Shown here one piece after another: positions 45,581 to 56,123 of a stretch of DNA of 64,000 nt. The notes under the pieces were generated by a model. It did no database searches. It was given only the letters and a program-made list of their open reading frames with translations, and was not told the origin of the DNA. How positions within the stretch are numbered: the stretch's first letter is position 1; every line of letters begins with the position of its first letter. The position numbers and the translations under genes were made by a program. Origin of the DNA: JAIPDZ01 sp034522175 (GTDB lineage Bacteria > Desulfobacterota > DSM-4660 > Desulfatiglandales > Desulfatiglandaceae); NCBI GenBank assembly GCA_034522175.1, contig JAXHLQ010000001.1, positions 4,836,001 to 4,900,000 of the forward strand. Direction: 5' to 3'.

Positions 45581-45625
45581 GTAGGTGCGAATTCATTCGC
45601 ATTGTGCGGATAAATCCGCACCTAC
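45581..45625. repeat. Double REP-like palindrome, GTAGGTGCG family
   Basis: The outer arms GTAGGTGCG and CGCACCTAC enclose two smaller hairpins, TGCGAATTCATTCGCA and TGCGGATAAATCCGCA. A single copy of the same type lies at 17762-17784. It sits in the 196-base gap between metF and tadA. Confidence 0.65.
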
Positions 45626-45713
45626 AAATAAAAAATGCCCCATAATGAAAATTGCTGGGAAAACGATCAGCGGGTTGACGTGAGGGGGAAGTTATTGTAA
45701 GTATAAGGAAGAG

Positions 45714-46181
45714 ATGGCGCTCGATCTTTATCATTTAATGGAACAGGCGCTTCAGCAGGCCCAGGACGCCTTTTTGGCCGGGGAAGTCCCGGTGGGCGCG
45801 GTGGTGGCCGATGAAACAGGCCGGGTGCTGGGGAGGGGACGAAATCAGTCCATCACGCTCAATGACCCCACGGCCCATGCCGAGATTCAGGCGATGAGAG
45901 CGGCTTCACAGGCCGTCGAGAACTACCGCCTGCCCGGATCGGTTCTGGTGGTCACCCTGGAACCCTGCGTGATGTGCATGGGCGCCGCCATCCAGGCCCG
46001 CATCGCCCATCTGGTCTTCGGGGCTCATGACCCGAAGGCCGGGGGCGCCGAATCCCTGTATCACATCGGTCGGGACAAACGCCTCAACCACGAGATAAAA
46101 ATCACCGCCGGCATCATGGCAGAAGACTGCGGCGCCCTGCTGAAGAATTTTTTCAGGGCCCGCAGACAACGTAAGAATTGA
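45714..46181 (+). CDS. tadA: tRNA-specific adenosine deaminase TadA
   Basis: 155 residues. It carries the zinc deaminase motifs: HAEIQAMRAA (His and catalytic Glu) and TLEPCVMCMGAAIQARIAHL (two Cys). It contains GRGRNQSITLNDPTAHAEIQ and the C-terminal FGAHDPKAGGAESLYHIG, which are typical of TadA. It converts A34 to inosine in the wobble position of tRNA-Arg(ACG). Its length is the family norm. It is followed 11 bases later by a tRNA-Ser gene, an arrangement often seen in bacteria. Confidence 0.95.
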   Translation: MALDLYHLMEQALQQAQDAFLAGEVPVGAVVADETGRVLGRGRNQSITLNDPTAHAEIQAMRAASQAVENYRLPGSVLVVTLEPCVMCMGAAIQARIAHLVFGAHDPKAGGAESLYHIGRDKRLNHEIKITAGIMAEDCGALLKNFFRARRQRKN

Positions 46182-46192
46182 AGCTCTTACGC

Positions 46193-46288
46193 GGAGAGGT
46201 ACCGAAGTGGTCGTAACGGGGTCGACTCGAAATCGATTTGTCCCGTGAATAGCGGGGCACGTGGGTTCGAATCCCACCCTCTCCGCCA
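46193..46288 (+). tRNA. tRNA-Ser (anticodon CGA)
   Basis: 96 bases including the 3' CCA. The acceptor GGAGAGG (46193-46199) pairs fully with CCTCTCC (46278-46284), followed by discriminator G and an encoded CCA. The anticodon loop CTCGAAA gives anticodon CGA, reading UCG. There is a long variable arm (GTCCCGTGAATAGCGGGGCA), as in all tRNA-Ser. The T-arm GTGGGTTCGAATCCCAC is perfect. Confidence 0.95.
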
Positions 46289-46396
46289 GTAAGCCCCTGA
46301 TATCATTAGACTCAGGCCGTGATACAGGTAAATATTCGGCCTATTCTTGACGGTCCCGTAAAAAGCTATGTGATGCCCCTCAGGGGCACTGAGTTG

Positions 46397-47233
46397 CTAC
46401 TGCGCCGTCTCAATGTCCGGTTCCGGGACATCCCCTTCATAAAGGCTGACCCCGTATGGGACCCGGTCCAACTTGAAATCGTAAGGCTTGGTGAAAAAGG
46501 GATCGTCGATCACCTGTTTCATCAGCTCATCCCTGTATCGCGGGTGCGCGATGCTGGCAATGGCTACGGCCTTGTTTCCGGTGGTCAGCCCCCGGAGATC
46601 GGCAACCCCGTATTCCGTCACCACCACCACGCCGTCATAAGAAGATGCCGTCAGGGTGACGCCGGCCGGGTGCTGGGATACGATTTTGGACTGGCCTTTG
46701 TTCGTGATGCTTTTGACGGCGATGATGGGCGCACCATATTCCCGCCGATTGACGGCCCGGATGAAATCGGGCTGGCCGCCCACACCGCTGTAATATTTTC
46801 GAGGATCGATGAAATCAGCCCAGACATTGCCGAACAGGTCGATGCCCATGGCCGTGTTGATGGAGATGAACGGTGCGTTTTTGCGTATGATTTCAGCGCC
46901 GTTGGTGTAGGCGCAGGGACGCATCTGCACGCCGGTGCGCATATGACAGAAGTCATAGAGGTCTTTTGATCCCATGATCAGGGAAGTGGTGCTGTAGCCC
47001 AGGTTGGCCCGCTTCCTGCGGTTGGTGACGATCCCCATCTTCTAAAGCAGCATCCGGATAAACGGCAATCTCGGCGTGCCGTCCTTTATGGCACCGGTCA
47101 GCGCTTCGATCAGGGTGGTGGGGGTTGCCGCATTGGATCCCACATAGCAATTGATGGTTGCTTGTCCCTTGAAGTGGTCGGCAATGACAGCGCCCAATTG
47201 ATCTGCGGGGATAATCTGGGGTATTTTTATCAT
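46397..47233 (-). pseudogene. Acetyl-CoA hydrolase/CoA-transferase with internal deletion
   Basis: The start is intact: ATG 47233 after AGAGGAAAG, then IPQIIPADQLGAVIADHFKG and FKGQATINCYVGSNAATPTT. After about 64 residues (LPFIRMLL) the frame stops. The sequence resumes, after one frame change, with GIVTNRRKRANLGYSTTSLI and the C-terminal domain (AFISINTAMGIDLFGNVWAD, YYSGVGGQPDFIRAV, VVVTEYGVADLRG). The middle part of about 200 residues, which would include the catalytic Glu region, is absent. The family transfers CoA between acetate and other acids (4-hydroxybutyrate, succinate). It is non-functional as it stands. Confidence 0.75.
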
Positions 47234-47428
47234 GGTTTCTTTCCTCTCTGCTTTTCGTGTGGGAACATACCGAAAAAGCATCTGTCCGTCAAGCAAGGCA
47301 ACGGATTTGCCCCTCAACCCATCAAACCATCCCATGCCATTTCAGAGACCATCAATGAATGACGGCATTTACCGGCTTGACATTAAGAAGGGTTTCTTTT
47401 AGGGTTTTCAAAACGGGAAGAACCGGAA

Positions 47429-47606
47429 GTGGTCGAGAAAAGAGTCGTCATTCTCGATGCGGTCATGAACTATCTGATCTCCAAGGGCATTTCGAAAGAT
47501 CGGCTTTCCGCCAAGGGATACGGTTTTACGCGTCCCGTATCCACCCATACCACCAAGGTGGGTCACGCACCTGAATCGGCGTGTGGAGCTGACACCGATT
47601 CCATAA
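47429..47606 (+). pseudogene. Remnant of an OmpA-family peptidoglycan-binding domain
   Basis: The segment AVMNYLISKGISKDRLSAKG with YGFTRPV is the helix and strand of an OmpA C-terminal domain. After a frameshift near 47565, LNRRVELTPIP and a stop at 47604-47606 give its normal end (the N-R-R-V-E-L motif). There is no barrel or first half, and the segment starts abruptly. It is a truncated copy of a cell-wall-anchoring outer-membrane protein. Confidence 0.65.
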
Positions 47607-47644
47607 AACCGGTTTTCAGACGTTCAGGCACCATAATGAAACAG

Positions 47645-47668
47645 GGCCGGACCCGATCGGGTCCGGCC
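47645..47668. terminator. Perfect 24-base palindrome, probable terminator
   Basis: GGCCGGACCCGA pairs fully with its complement TCGGGTCCGGCC, giving a 12-bp-per-arm symmetric hairpin. A short TTCT-ATCT run follows on the plus strand. It lies after the OmpA remnant and could stop transcription in either direction. The weak T-run lowers confidence. Confidence 0.55.
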
Positions 47669-47773
47669 TTCTATCTCACATTCATATGAAATGCAAACGA
47701 AACATGCCTTCCTTTTTGGATCGATATTCCCTGCTTCTAAGAATCGACCTTTTACCCCGGACATCTTCTTGAC

Positions 47774-49675
47774 TTGAACGTGATATCTAACCCCATTCGA
47801 CACCGTTTGCGAAGATCTCATTTTGCAGGAATCCTGCTGACGCTCCTGGGTATATTCTTGACGGTCACCGCGTCTACAGCAGAGTCGGAAAACCGTATCC
47901 CGTACGAAGTGGATATAATAAGCCCCGCAGCTGAACCCGTTCAAATGGATAACCTGCTCCGGGAAATTTCCGAAACGGTCTATCAGAAAGGCGACCCACC
48001 GAAATCGATGGCATTGCTTCGGCGGCGTGCGGAAAAGGATCTACCGGAGATGAAAAAGGTTCTGCGCTCTTTCGGATACTTCCGTGGGAAAGTGACGTTC
48101 AGCATCATTTCACCGGAGCAAGACTTCAAGCCCGATCCCGATGCCGTCGAGCAGGTTCCCGATGCCGATACGCCACAGGTAAGGCCCTACACGGTGAGAT
48201 TTGAGATCGAGCCGGGCCCTCGATTCACCTTGTCCAATCCCGTTATTGTCCTGACCTTAGACGTACCCTCGGGTACCCTTGTCCCGCCCACCCCTACCGA
48301 GGCCGGCATTGCCCCCAATTCCCCTTACTCAGCACGCAGAATTCTGAACGCCGGCAAATTCGTTCTTAATCACTACAAGGACAATGGCTACCCCTTTCCG
48401 AAAATTGCGGAACGCAACGTGAAGGCTGACTTCGCCACCAACACGGTAGAGATTCGTTTTGAAGTATCGCCGGGACCGGCTGCCGTTTTCGGGGACACCC
48501 ACATCGAGGGTCTGAAACAATTGAAGCCGGCATATGTTCAGGCACTTCTGACATGGAAGCCCGGACAACCCTACGACATCCGTCGGATTGAGGCCGCTCG
48601 AAAAGTCCTTTTTGATACCGGCTTGTTCAGTCTCGTAGAATTCCAGAATCCGGAGGAACTCGCAGGAGGGGACCGGCTGCCAATCACGGTCCGACTCAAG
48701 GAACGGGCGCCCCGCACCGTTCGGGCGGCCGTGGAATACACAACGGACTTCGGGCCCGGGATTAGTGGAAGCTGGACCCACCGCAACCTCTTCGGCATGG
48801 CCGAAAGACTCACCGCCAGCGCTATTTTGAACCGTAAGATACGAACCGCCTCCATCCGATTTGAGAAACCCATGTTTATTGACAAGGCAAACACCTTCAT
48901 TTCCAACAACATTTTAAGCGATGAAACCACGGACGCATACGATGCCAGATCAGTGGATGTATCCGGCATCGTGGAACGACAATTCAGCCGCACCTTCAAG
49001 GCGGGCACGGGCCTGGGGTTTCGCTACGGACGCGTGAAACAGGAAAGCGATGACTTGGAGACCACCTATCATCTCCTCTACATCCCCATTACCGCCAATC
49101 AGGACACCCGTTTAAACCTGCTCAATCCAACCCAGGGATACGCGCTCTTTTTGGACATGGCCCCGTATCAGGATGTCAAAGAGGGAGATCTCCGATTCTT
49201 CCGCTACCTGCTCACGGGCAGTACCTATTACAACTTCAATTCAGGAGATAAAGTCGTTGTGGCCGTCAGAGCGTCCTTCGGCCAGGTTTTCGGAATCAGC
49301 CATGACGATATGCCGGCCGACCTGCGATTCTATGCAGGTGGAGGCGGGTCTGTTCGGGGATATGCCTATCAGGCGGCTGGCCCGGTCCAGGGAGACATTC
49401 CCCTGGGTGGGCTCTCGGTCCTGACATTTTCCCTTGAACTACGGTTGAGGATCACCGATTCTGTGGGCCTGGTACCTTTCCTCGACGGGGGTTCGGCATT
49501 TGTAAATCGGGTACCGGACTTTGACGACCAGGATATCCTGTACGGTGCGGGCATCGGGCTCCGATATTATACCGCCATCGGTCCCATCCGTCTGGATGTG
49601 GCCGTACCGATCAACAGGCGCAAGGGAGTGGATGACAGTTTTCAGTTTTATGTGAGTATCGGACAGGCCTTTTGA
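47774..49675 (+). CDS. tamA: Omp85-family outer-membrane protein, TamA-like
   Basis: 633 residues. The signal peptide (FAGILLTLLGIFLTVTA) is followed by POTRA domains: SETVYQKGDPPKSMALLRRR with LRSFGYFRGKV, PYSARRILNAGKFVLNHYKD with NGYPFPKI, and VSPGPAAVFGDTHIEGLKQL. The barrel follows: SWTHRNLFGMAERLTASAIL, then AGGGGSVRGYAYQAAGPVQG (the Omp85 loop-6 R-G-Y motif), then the last strand FQFYVSIGQAF with terminal Phe. It begins at TTG 47774 or GTG 47780; no strong ribosome site is visible. tamB follows nine bases later, so it is the TamA half of the TAM outer-membrane assembly/translocation complex. Confidence 0.9.
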   Translation: MNVISNPIRHRLRRSHFAGILLTLLGIFLTVTASTAESENRIPYEVDIISPAAEPVQMDNLLREISETVYQKGDPPKSMALLRRRAEKDLPEMKKVLRSFGYFRGKVTFSIISPEQDFKPDPDAVEQVPDADTPQVRPYTVRFEIEPGPRFTLSNPVIVLTLDVPSGTLVPPTPTEAGIAPNSPYSARRILNAGKFVLNHYKDNGYPFPKIAERNVKADFATNTVEIRFEVSPGPAAVFGDTHIEGLKQLKPAYVQALLTWKPGQPYDIRRIEAARKVLFDTGLFSLVEFQNPEELAGGDRLPITVRLKERAPRTVRAAVEYTTDFGPGISGSWTHRNLFGMAERLTASAILNRKIRTASIRFEKPMFIDKANTFISNNILSDETTDAYDARSVDVSGIVERQFSRTFKAGTGLGFRYGRVKQESDDLETTYHLLYIPITANQDTRLNLLNPTQGYALFLDMAPYQDVKEGDLRFFRYLLTGSTYYNFNSGDKVVVAVRASFGQVFGISHDDMPADLRFYAGGGGSVRGYAYQAAGPVQGDIPLGGLSVLTFSLELRLRITDSVGLVPFLDGGSAFVNRVPDFDDQDILYGAGIGLRYYTAIGPIRLDVAVPINRRKGVDDSFQFYVSIGQAF

Positions 49676-49684
49676 ACATAGAAA

Positions 49685-52600
49685 ATGACAGCAGATAATT
49701 CCACCGAGAAGAAACCACCGAAACGGCGAAAATGGCCTCGAAGGCTCCTCTTCTCCTTTCTCGGAATACTTCTCTTCATGGCCCTCTTATGGGCCGGGAT
49801 GCAAACCCCTTGGGGCAAAGACCGTCTCACGGATCTGGTGGCAAGGGCGACCGCTCACACAGGAAGTTATCAGGCAAAGCTCGAAGGCGTCCGCGGCATC
49901 GTGCCCTTTTCCATGACCGTTGATCGTTTCACGCTCTCCGATGAACACGGAACATGGCTCATTGGGCATAAAACAAACATCTCCCTGAACCCCTGGGCGC
50001 TCCTTTCGGGGATCATCGAGGTGAAGTGGTTCCGTATGGAAAATCTATCCATTTCCCGGTTACCAGAGCCAAGAGAAGACAAATCCAGGAAAGAGGAGCG
50101 TGTTGACGAGAGGGAATCCCCACCTTCTCTCCCCCACTTCATGGTCAACGAAATCGGCATCAACCGAATCGAGCTGGCCAAGGCGGTGGCCGGAACCCCC
50201 ATGACCTACACGCTGCAATCGAAGGTCGAAACCGTCGGACCCCGTATTGAGGCCCGGCTTTCACTGAAAGATCTCCGACGCGAGGAAGATGCGCTCCGCT
50301 TAAAGGGCACGTATGATCTGAATAGCGGGCAAATCGCCTCCCGGCTGATTTATCAGGAAGCACCCGGAGGTCTTGTGAGCGCTCTGGCCCATCTGAAAGA
50401 CGCCCGAGGCATCCGGCTCAACCTGCAGGCGGATGGTCTCTTGTCGGGGCTTAAAGGTCATCTGAAAACAGAGATCGGTGGATACGGTCAGGCCGATTTA
50501 AGCTTTCAACTCGCCGTGAGTGAGATCATCTCAATCGCATTCAAAGGACGAATCGAACCGGAAAAAGGCACGCTTCCGCCCCAGGTGGAAAGCGCCCTTG
50601 GGGACCGGGTGTGGACATCCTATGCCGGGCCACCATGTTAGAGAGACGCCTGTATATAGAGCAATTCAAAGCTCAGGCCCCGTTCACCACCATTTCACTG
50701 AGCGGCACTGTCGATTGGATGAAAGACATCATGGACGTGCGGGTGCAGGCCGACCCCCTGAACATCGCACCGTTTATCCAAGGCGCAGAAATCGCCTATC
50801 AAGACCTCGGATCCATACAACTCACGGCAGAAGGGAGCTTTCATCAACCGGAGATTACCGTGTCCGCCGCCATAGGAAAACTTCAAATCCGACGAGGAGA
50901 TGTCAAACAGGTCTCCCTTAGTGCACAAGGAATACCGGTTAAGGGCTTTACAGGCCTTGAAAGGGCGAAGGTATCGATGCTGGCCGAGAAATTGACCGTA
51001 CCCCAGATCCCGCGACTGAGAGGGCCTCTTCGGTTGGACTTTTCCGTAAAAAGCCCGGATTTCACCGTATGGGAGGTCGAAGAACTCCATCTCACCGCAA
51101 AGGACACGGACGTGCGTATTGACGATGGCCGTATCAATCCCGTCGACGGTCATTTCCGCGCCAACATACGGACGCTTATGGACCGCCTTCAGCCTCTGAT
51201 GCCGACCGCGATGAGCGATATGGACGCCAAACTAAAATCTCATATCCAGGCAACAGGCAATTACCACACCATGCGAATCGATGCCGATCTCGATGCCGTC
51301 CTTTCAGACCTCACCGGGCTCCCGCCTGCGGTGGCCATGGCCATTGGCCCGGAATTGACCCTGAACGCACGGGCCGGCCTGATGGATGGTACCCTCAATA
51401 TTCGAGACGCTCGTGTGGAAGGACGGGATGGTTCGTTGAAACTGGGTGGGTCCGTCAACACACGCACCGGCGGCATTGACGCGCAATATCAATTGGACAT
51501 GAATGCGCTTAAGCCATTGACGGGGATCACGGGGCAGCAATTGGCGGGAAGTCTGAGGAGTCGGGGAAGCGTTACGGGGACAATGACCGATTTCACCGCA
51601 GAGATAGCCCTGGATTCAAAACATCTCCAGGTAAACGGTCTTACCACCCAAGATCTTCATGCCCGGATAATGGCCAAAGGCCTTCCACAAAAGCCCAGTG
51701 GAAGTCTCAACCTGCAGGCCACTGTCCTCGATCAGTCTGCAACGCTAAGCACCGGTTTTCGCTGGTCCGGAGACACCCTGAGCCTTTCCAGAGCTCAGGC
51801 AAAACTTCCAGGGATACACCTGAATGCAGACTTCGACATCACGCCGGGCGATGGCCGGGTTAGAGGGACGGCACAGGGGAACATCGAGTCGCTTGAACTC
51901 ATTCGGGCCGTTTCAGGGGTCGATGCCCGTGGAATGGGCACTTTCCGTGTAAAGGCCCACGCCGGGAGTGATGATGCAGGCGCCACCTTGGATGCTCATT
52001 TCACCGATCTGAAATACGCCACATACGGCATCTCCGACCTCACGATAAACACGCGCATCAATGATCTGAACAAACTTCAGGGTCGCGTAGACATCTCCGC
52101 CAAAGATATTGCACTAAAGGCCATTCGACTTGACACCCTGACCCTCGGGGTGAAGGGTAATCCCAAGAACGCCCGGGTAGACCTGGAGACCCGAGGATCC
52201 ACCTCCGGCTCCGGTCTCAAGGACGCAACCGGCGCACCCATTGCCCTGTCAACCCATTTGCACGTACAGCACGAGGATATGTGGCAGTTCCGGCTCGATC
52301 GACTCAATGCAGCCTATAAGGATTTAACGGTCGTCCTCCCCAGTCCGGCCACCGTCACCATGGATAACAACCGGTTCACTTTAGACCATTTGGCCCTTGA
52401 TACGACCACCGGCCGTCTTCAAGCCAAGGGCGAATTCAATGAGGAGAAAATTGATTTCTCGGCTCGAATCGATCATATTCCTTTGGCCTTCCTGGAACCA
52501 CTCATCCATCGTGATCTCAGCGGCACGGCCACGGTCAATCTGGATTTGTCGGGCGCCCTGGTTGATCCTGCGGTCCAAGTGAAGGTCCACGTTCGCGACT

Positions 52601-54081
52601 ACCGGATACCCGGGGCAGAAAACCTGGAATCAATGGTCCTTGAGGTCAAAATGGATGCAAAACAACAGGAAAAGCGTTTCCTGATCAATGGAGCCCTTTT
52701 TGGGCTGGGGGATGCACCATTTGCCATCACCGCAAGCATTCCCGCTCATCTCTCCTTAAAGCCACTGGGGTTTCATTTGGATGAAACAGCGGATGTGAAG
52801 GCGGGATTGAAAGGCCATCTCGACTTGACCATCCTCAAAGCCCTCCCCGGCATGGGCGATCAGGATGTTAAAGGTCTTGTGGACGTTGACCTCGGAGTCG
52901 TCGGACCCATCAGCCACTGGGCCCTGACAGGGGGGGTGACCCTTTCCCAGGGCCGCTACGAGAACGTGTCACTGGGCATGATCCTGGACAAGATCCAGGG
53001 CCGACTGAATGCCGACGACCAGACGCTCCGTCTGACTCAACTGACAGCCACAGACGGTGCAAAAGGGACCATCGCCCTCGAGGGGGATGTCCATATCGCA
53101 CCCCCTTATCCCATAAATGCCCGTTTGTCCCTCAAAGAGGCCACTCTTATTCGAAAGGAGATCCTCATGTCTACGACCAGCGGGAAAATGGACCTGGGAG
53201 GAAACAAGGATCAATTGAACCTGACCGGGGAAATCACTCTCGATCGGACAGAATTGACCATCCCGAGAAGACTCCCTCGGGATGTGGTTGACATACCGGT
53301 CGAGGAGATCAACCTTCCCGAAGGCATGGCCATCGAAGTGTCTCAAGCGTCAGACGGGATCCTCAAATTTCTTCTCATGGACCTGATGCTGAAGATCCCC
53401 GCCCGTTTCTTTGTGCGAGGACACGGGCTCGATGCCGAGTTCAAGGGCCAAATCAACGTAAAGGGTCCGGCCCACAAGCCGGTGGTTCGGGGGACCTTAT
53501 CGGTCGTGCGTGGCACCTATCAGTTTCTGGCACGCACGTTTCACATTACCGAGGGCCAAATTGCCTTCGATGGTTCCACACCGCCCACACCCTTTTTGAA
53601 TGTCACCGCCGAAGTTAAAGCCGGTGAAATCGATGCGCAGGTGCGTATCACCGGGCCGACAAACGACTTCAAGCTTTCATTGACTTCTCAGCCCCCTTTG
53701 CCACAGGACGAAATCATGGCCAATATCCTCTTTGGTCAGTCAGCGGCGAAGTTGAACCCATTTCAGGCGTATCAGCTGGCCTCCGCGCTGGCCCAGCTTT
53801 CCGGTCATGACACACCCGATGTGATGGGAAAAACGCGGAAGCTTTTGGGCCTGGATCGTCTAACCCTCAGCGGTGGCAGCGACGGAGACGATGACGGACC
53901 CGCTGTGGAGGTCGGAAAGTATGTGAGTGAAAGGGTTTATGTCGGCATGGAACAGGATATCACCGATGCCAAACAAGATGTGGTGGTGGAAGTGGATATC
54001 ACGCCCAATTTTTCAGTGGAAAGCAAGGCCGGCACCAAATCCGGCGCCGGACTCGGCTTCAGCTGGAAATTCGATTATTAA
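49685..54081 (+). CDS. tamB: TamB-like inner-membrane-anchored translocation protein, one frameshift
   Basis: About 1465 residues with one break near 50630: the first part ends in VESALGDRV, and the second begins DILCRATMLERRLYIEQFKA. The N-terminal anchor is RRLLFSFLGILLFMALLWAG. Very long beta-rich repeats of the AsmA/TamB/VPS13 lipid-channel type follow, for example LTLNARAGLMDGTLNIRDAR and GRLQAKGEFNEEKIDFSARI. The C-terminal DUF490/TamB domain ends DVVVEVDITPNFSVESKAGT and GAGLGFSWKFDY. It bridges the periplasm to TamA and moves phospholipids or helps outer-membrane protein insertion. It is nine bases downstream of tamA. The break is probably a sequence error. Confidence 0.9.
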
Positions 54082-54287
54082 ACTCTTATGACTGGACCTC
54101 CGCCCGGACCCCGTTGTATGGTGACAAAGCCGGAAAGCTCCAATAGCCTGAGCGCTTCACGGATGGTTTGACGATCCACCTGAAACTGCTGCGCCAGTTC
54201 CTTTTCAGAAGGAAGACGGTCGCCGATTTTCAGGGTGCCATTCAGAATCAACTCTTTGATACTATTGGATATCTTGTCAAGAAAAAT
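54078..54287 (-). pseudogene. GntR/FadR-type winged-helix fragment
   Basis: The minus-strand frame encodes 69 residues. It reads NSIKELILNGTLKIGDRLPS, then EKELAQQFQVDRQTIREALR, then LLELSGFVTIQRGPGGGP, the complete DNA-binding part of a FadR-type GntR regulator. A stop follows at 54078-54080, inside the tamB stop. No ATG, GTG or TTG starts the frame (ATT at 54287 only), and no ligand domain follows. It is most likely the left-over N-terminus of a regulator, lying convergent to tamB. Confidence 0.6.
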
Positions 54288-54320
54288 GTGAACAAAAAAT
54301 GAAAAAAAGGAGCGCTTGAA

Positions 54321-55095
54321 ATGAGCAAAGAAAAAGGAAAGTGGGAAAAGCTGGTGCGGCGGATGGAACTTCTGTTAAGGCTAAGGTCTTTTCCGGTGGC
54401 CATGAAAATGCTGGAGAAAAAAGAGCAGTTGGAGGAGATTCCCTTTTTGAGGCGGCCTGAAAAAGGGGTGTCCATGTGTCAGTTGATTAATCTGGTTCGT
54501 AACTTCGACTGGAGCGTCGGCGCCGATGCGGAAGATTTCGCCCTTCCCACGTGTTCATCCATTCTCGGTCTGAAAGAACTGCCCGCCGCTCACAGCGACG
54601 GCACCTTCCGGTCCATTGTCTGGGTTCAAACCAAAGCGGACGGCAAACGCTATGAAGACGCCATCCCCGCATCAAAACCGGACAGTATGAAGCAGTGGTC
54701 ATGGCACCGCTGGTCTACGATCCCTTTGAGCCGGATATCGTGCTCATCTACGCAAATCCCGCTCAGATGATTCTTTTGATCAATGCCCTTCAGTTTGAAG
54801 ACTATGAGGTGATGCAGTTTTTCTGCGTGGGGGAATCCTCCTGCTCGGATGTCATTGCCCGGTGCTATCTCGATGGAAAACCCCATCTGTCCATCCCCTG
54901 TTACGGGGAGCGGCGTTACGGCCACGCCCAAGATGACGAACTGGCCATGGCCCTTCCGGCCGGCTACATGGAAAAGGCCCTCCGCGGGCTTGAAATCCTC
55001 TATCGCAGGGGGTCCGGTATCCCATCAGCTATGCAGGGGTCGAGGCGGACCTGGAGCGGGTGCTGCCGGTTGCCTACACCACCCTCGAGGAGCGT
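54321..55095 (+). CDS. DUF169 family protein, two frameshifts, possibly fused to CoaE
   Basis: The reconstructed protein is about 255 residues. It contains WEKLVRRMELLLRLRSFPVA, PFLRRPEKGVSMCQLINLVR, PLVYDPFEPDIVLIYANPAQ and MQFFCVGESSCSDVIARCYL. After a second break come CYGERRYGHAQDDELAMALP, VRYPISYAGVEADLERVLPV and AYTTLEERVENVRG. This is the DUF169 pattern common in anaerobes: two or more conserved Cys and a PxCxxGxRR-like block. The role is unknown. Breaks lie near 54680 and 55012. After the second break its frame runs without a stop into the dephospho-CoA kinase. AAAGGAG precedes ATG 54321. Confidence 0.7.
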
Positions 55096-55737
55096 GTGGA
55101 AAATGTTCGGGGCGCCATTCCCAAGGGTATCGTAGCGGGGTTGACCGGCGTCATTGCCAGCGGGAAAACCACGGTCTCGAACGAATTGAAGGCGTTGGGC
55201 GCCCGCTTGATCGACTTTGACCTGATCGCCCGGCAGGTGGTGGAACCGGGAAGACCCGCCTACAACGACGTGATCAAATTCTTCGGCACGCAGGTCTGTC
55301 TCGAAGACGGTACCCTGGATCGAAAGAAGATCTCGGACATCGTGTTCAAAGACATGGAAAAGCGAAAGAAACTGGAGGGGTTTACCCATCCCCGGATTTA
55401 CGAGGAATTTTTCCGGCAGTTGAAGGAGATCGGCGAGGAGGATCCGGCGGCGGTGGTGATCGTGGACATTCCCCTGCTGGTGGAACTGAACCTCATGTAT
55501 CTGTTCGAAAAGATCATCGTGGTTGCCGTATCGCCCGACACCCAAAAGAAACGCCTCATGGAACGGGATGGAATTGAGGCGGAAGAGGCCTCCCGAATCA
55601 TTGCCTCGCAATTGCCGGTCAAAGACAAAAAGGGCTTTGCCGACTGGGTGATTGAAAACGACGGATCCAAAGAGGAAACCCTTCAGGAGGTGGCGCGTGT
55701 GTTTAAGCAATTGAAGTCGGCAAGGGGCAGTGAGTAA
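55060..55737 (+). CDS. coaE: Dephospho-CoA kinase CoaE
   Basis: About 200 residues of CoaE from VAGLTGVIASGKTTVSNELK (P-loop G-x-x-A-S-G-K-T/S). Then come LGARLIDFDLIARQVVEPGR, the conserved D-x-D substrate block, and AAVVIVDIPLLVELNLMYLF, then VVAVSPDTQKKRLMERDGIE. It catalyses the last step of CoA synthesis, phosphorylating dephospho-CoA at the 3' OH. The frame is continuous from DUF169 sequence upstream, and no ribosome site was found before possible GTG starts at 55060 or 55096. The kinase may therefore be translated as a DUF169-CoaE fusion. Confidence 0.88.
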   Translation: MLPVAYTTLEERVENVRGAIPKGIVAGLTGVIASGKTTVSNELKALGARLIDFDLIARQVVEPGRPAYNDVIKFFGTQVCLEDGTLDRKKISDIVFKDMEKRKKLEGFTHPRIYEEFFRQLKEIGEEDPAAVVIVDIPLLVELNLMYLFEKIIVVAVSPDTQKKRLMERDGIEAEEASRIIASQLPVKDKKGFADWVIENDGSKEETLQEVARVFKQLKSARGSE

Positions 55738-55838
55738 CCGGGAACAAAAGGGTTAATGCTGACAGGTGGCTCGTTGGTCGTTGCCTGTTTCTGGGCTTCC
55801 TGAAACCTGATACCTGAAACCTCTATATTCTAAGGCCC

Positions 55839-56104
55839 CTAAAGATGCACAATCTCCACATTTCCCCATTTTTCAGTTAGGTATTCGGCCACCAGCCGCC
55901 GATGGCACTGATCCGGATTGTTTTCGCTGCACAACAGGTAGGCTTGATCGAACAGTTCTCGCTTGAGTGTCTCTTCCGGTGAGGCAAACGGATCGCTTTG
56001 AGGCGGTTTGCGGTAAGCCCATGCCTGCTGATGTAATGAAGCCTGACCATTTTCAGTTTTTCGTAATCCACTTCTCCTTTCAGACCGTCAAACACCGGCT
56101 TCAA
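55839..56104 (-). pseudogene. DUF488-like protein, N-terminus unclear, frameshifted
   Basis: The C-terminal 70 residues read PPQSDPFASPEETLKRELFD, then QAYLLCSENNPDQCHRRLVA, then EYLTEKWGNVEIVHL. The block L-C-x-E-x-x-P-x-x-C-H-R is the signature of DUF488. The stop is at 55839-55841. The upstream half (LKPVFDGLKGEVDYEKLKMV) lies in another frame and overlaps the recQ end. The usual N-terminal T-I-G-H-S block is not visible, so the protein is incomplete. DUF488 proteins are uncharacterised. Confidence 0.55.
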
Positions 56105-56123
56105 GCGCTCAATCCCAAGCGCT

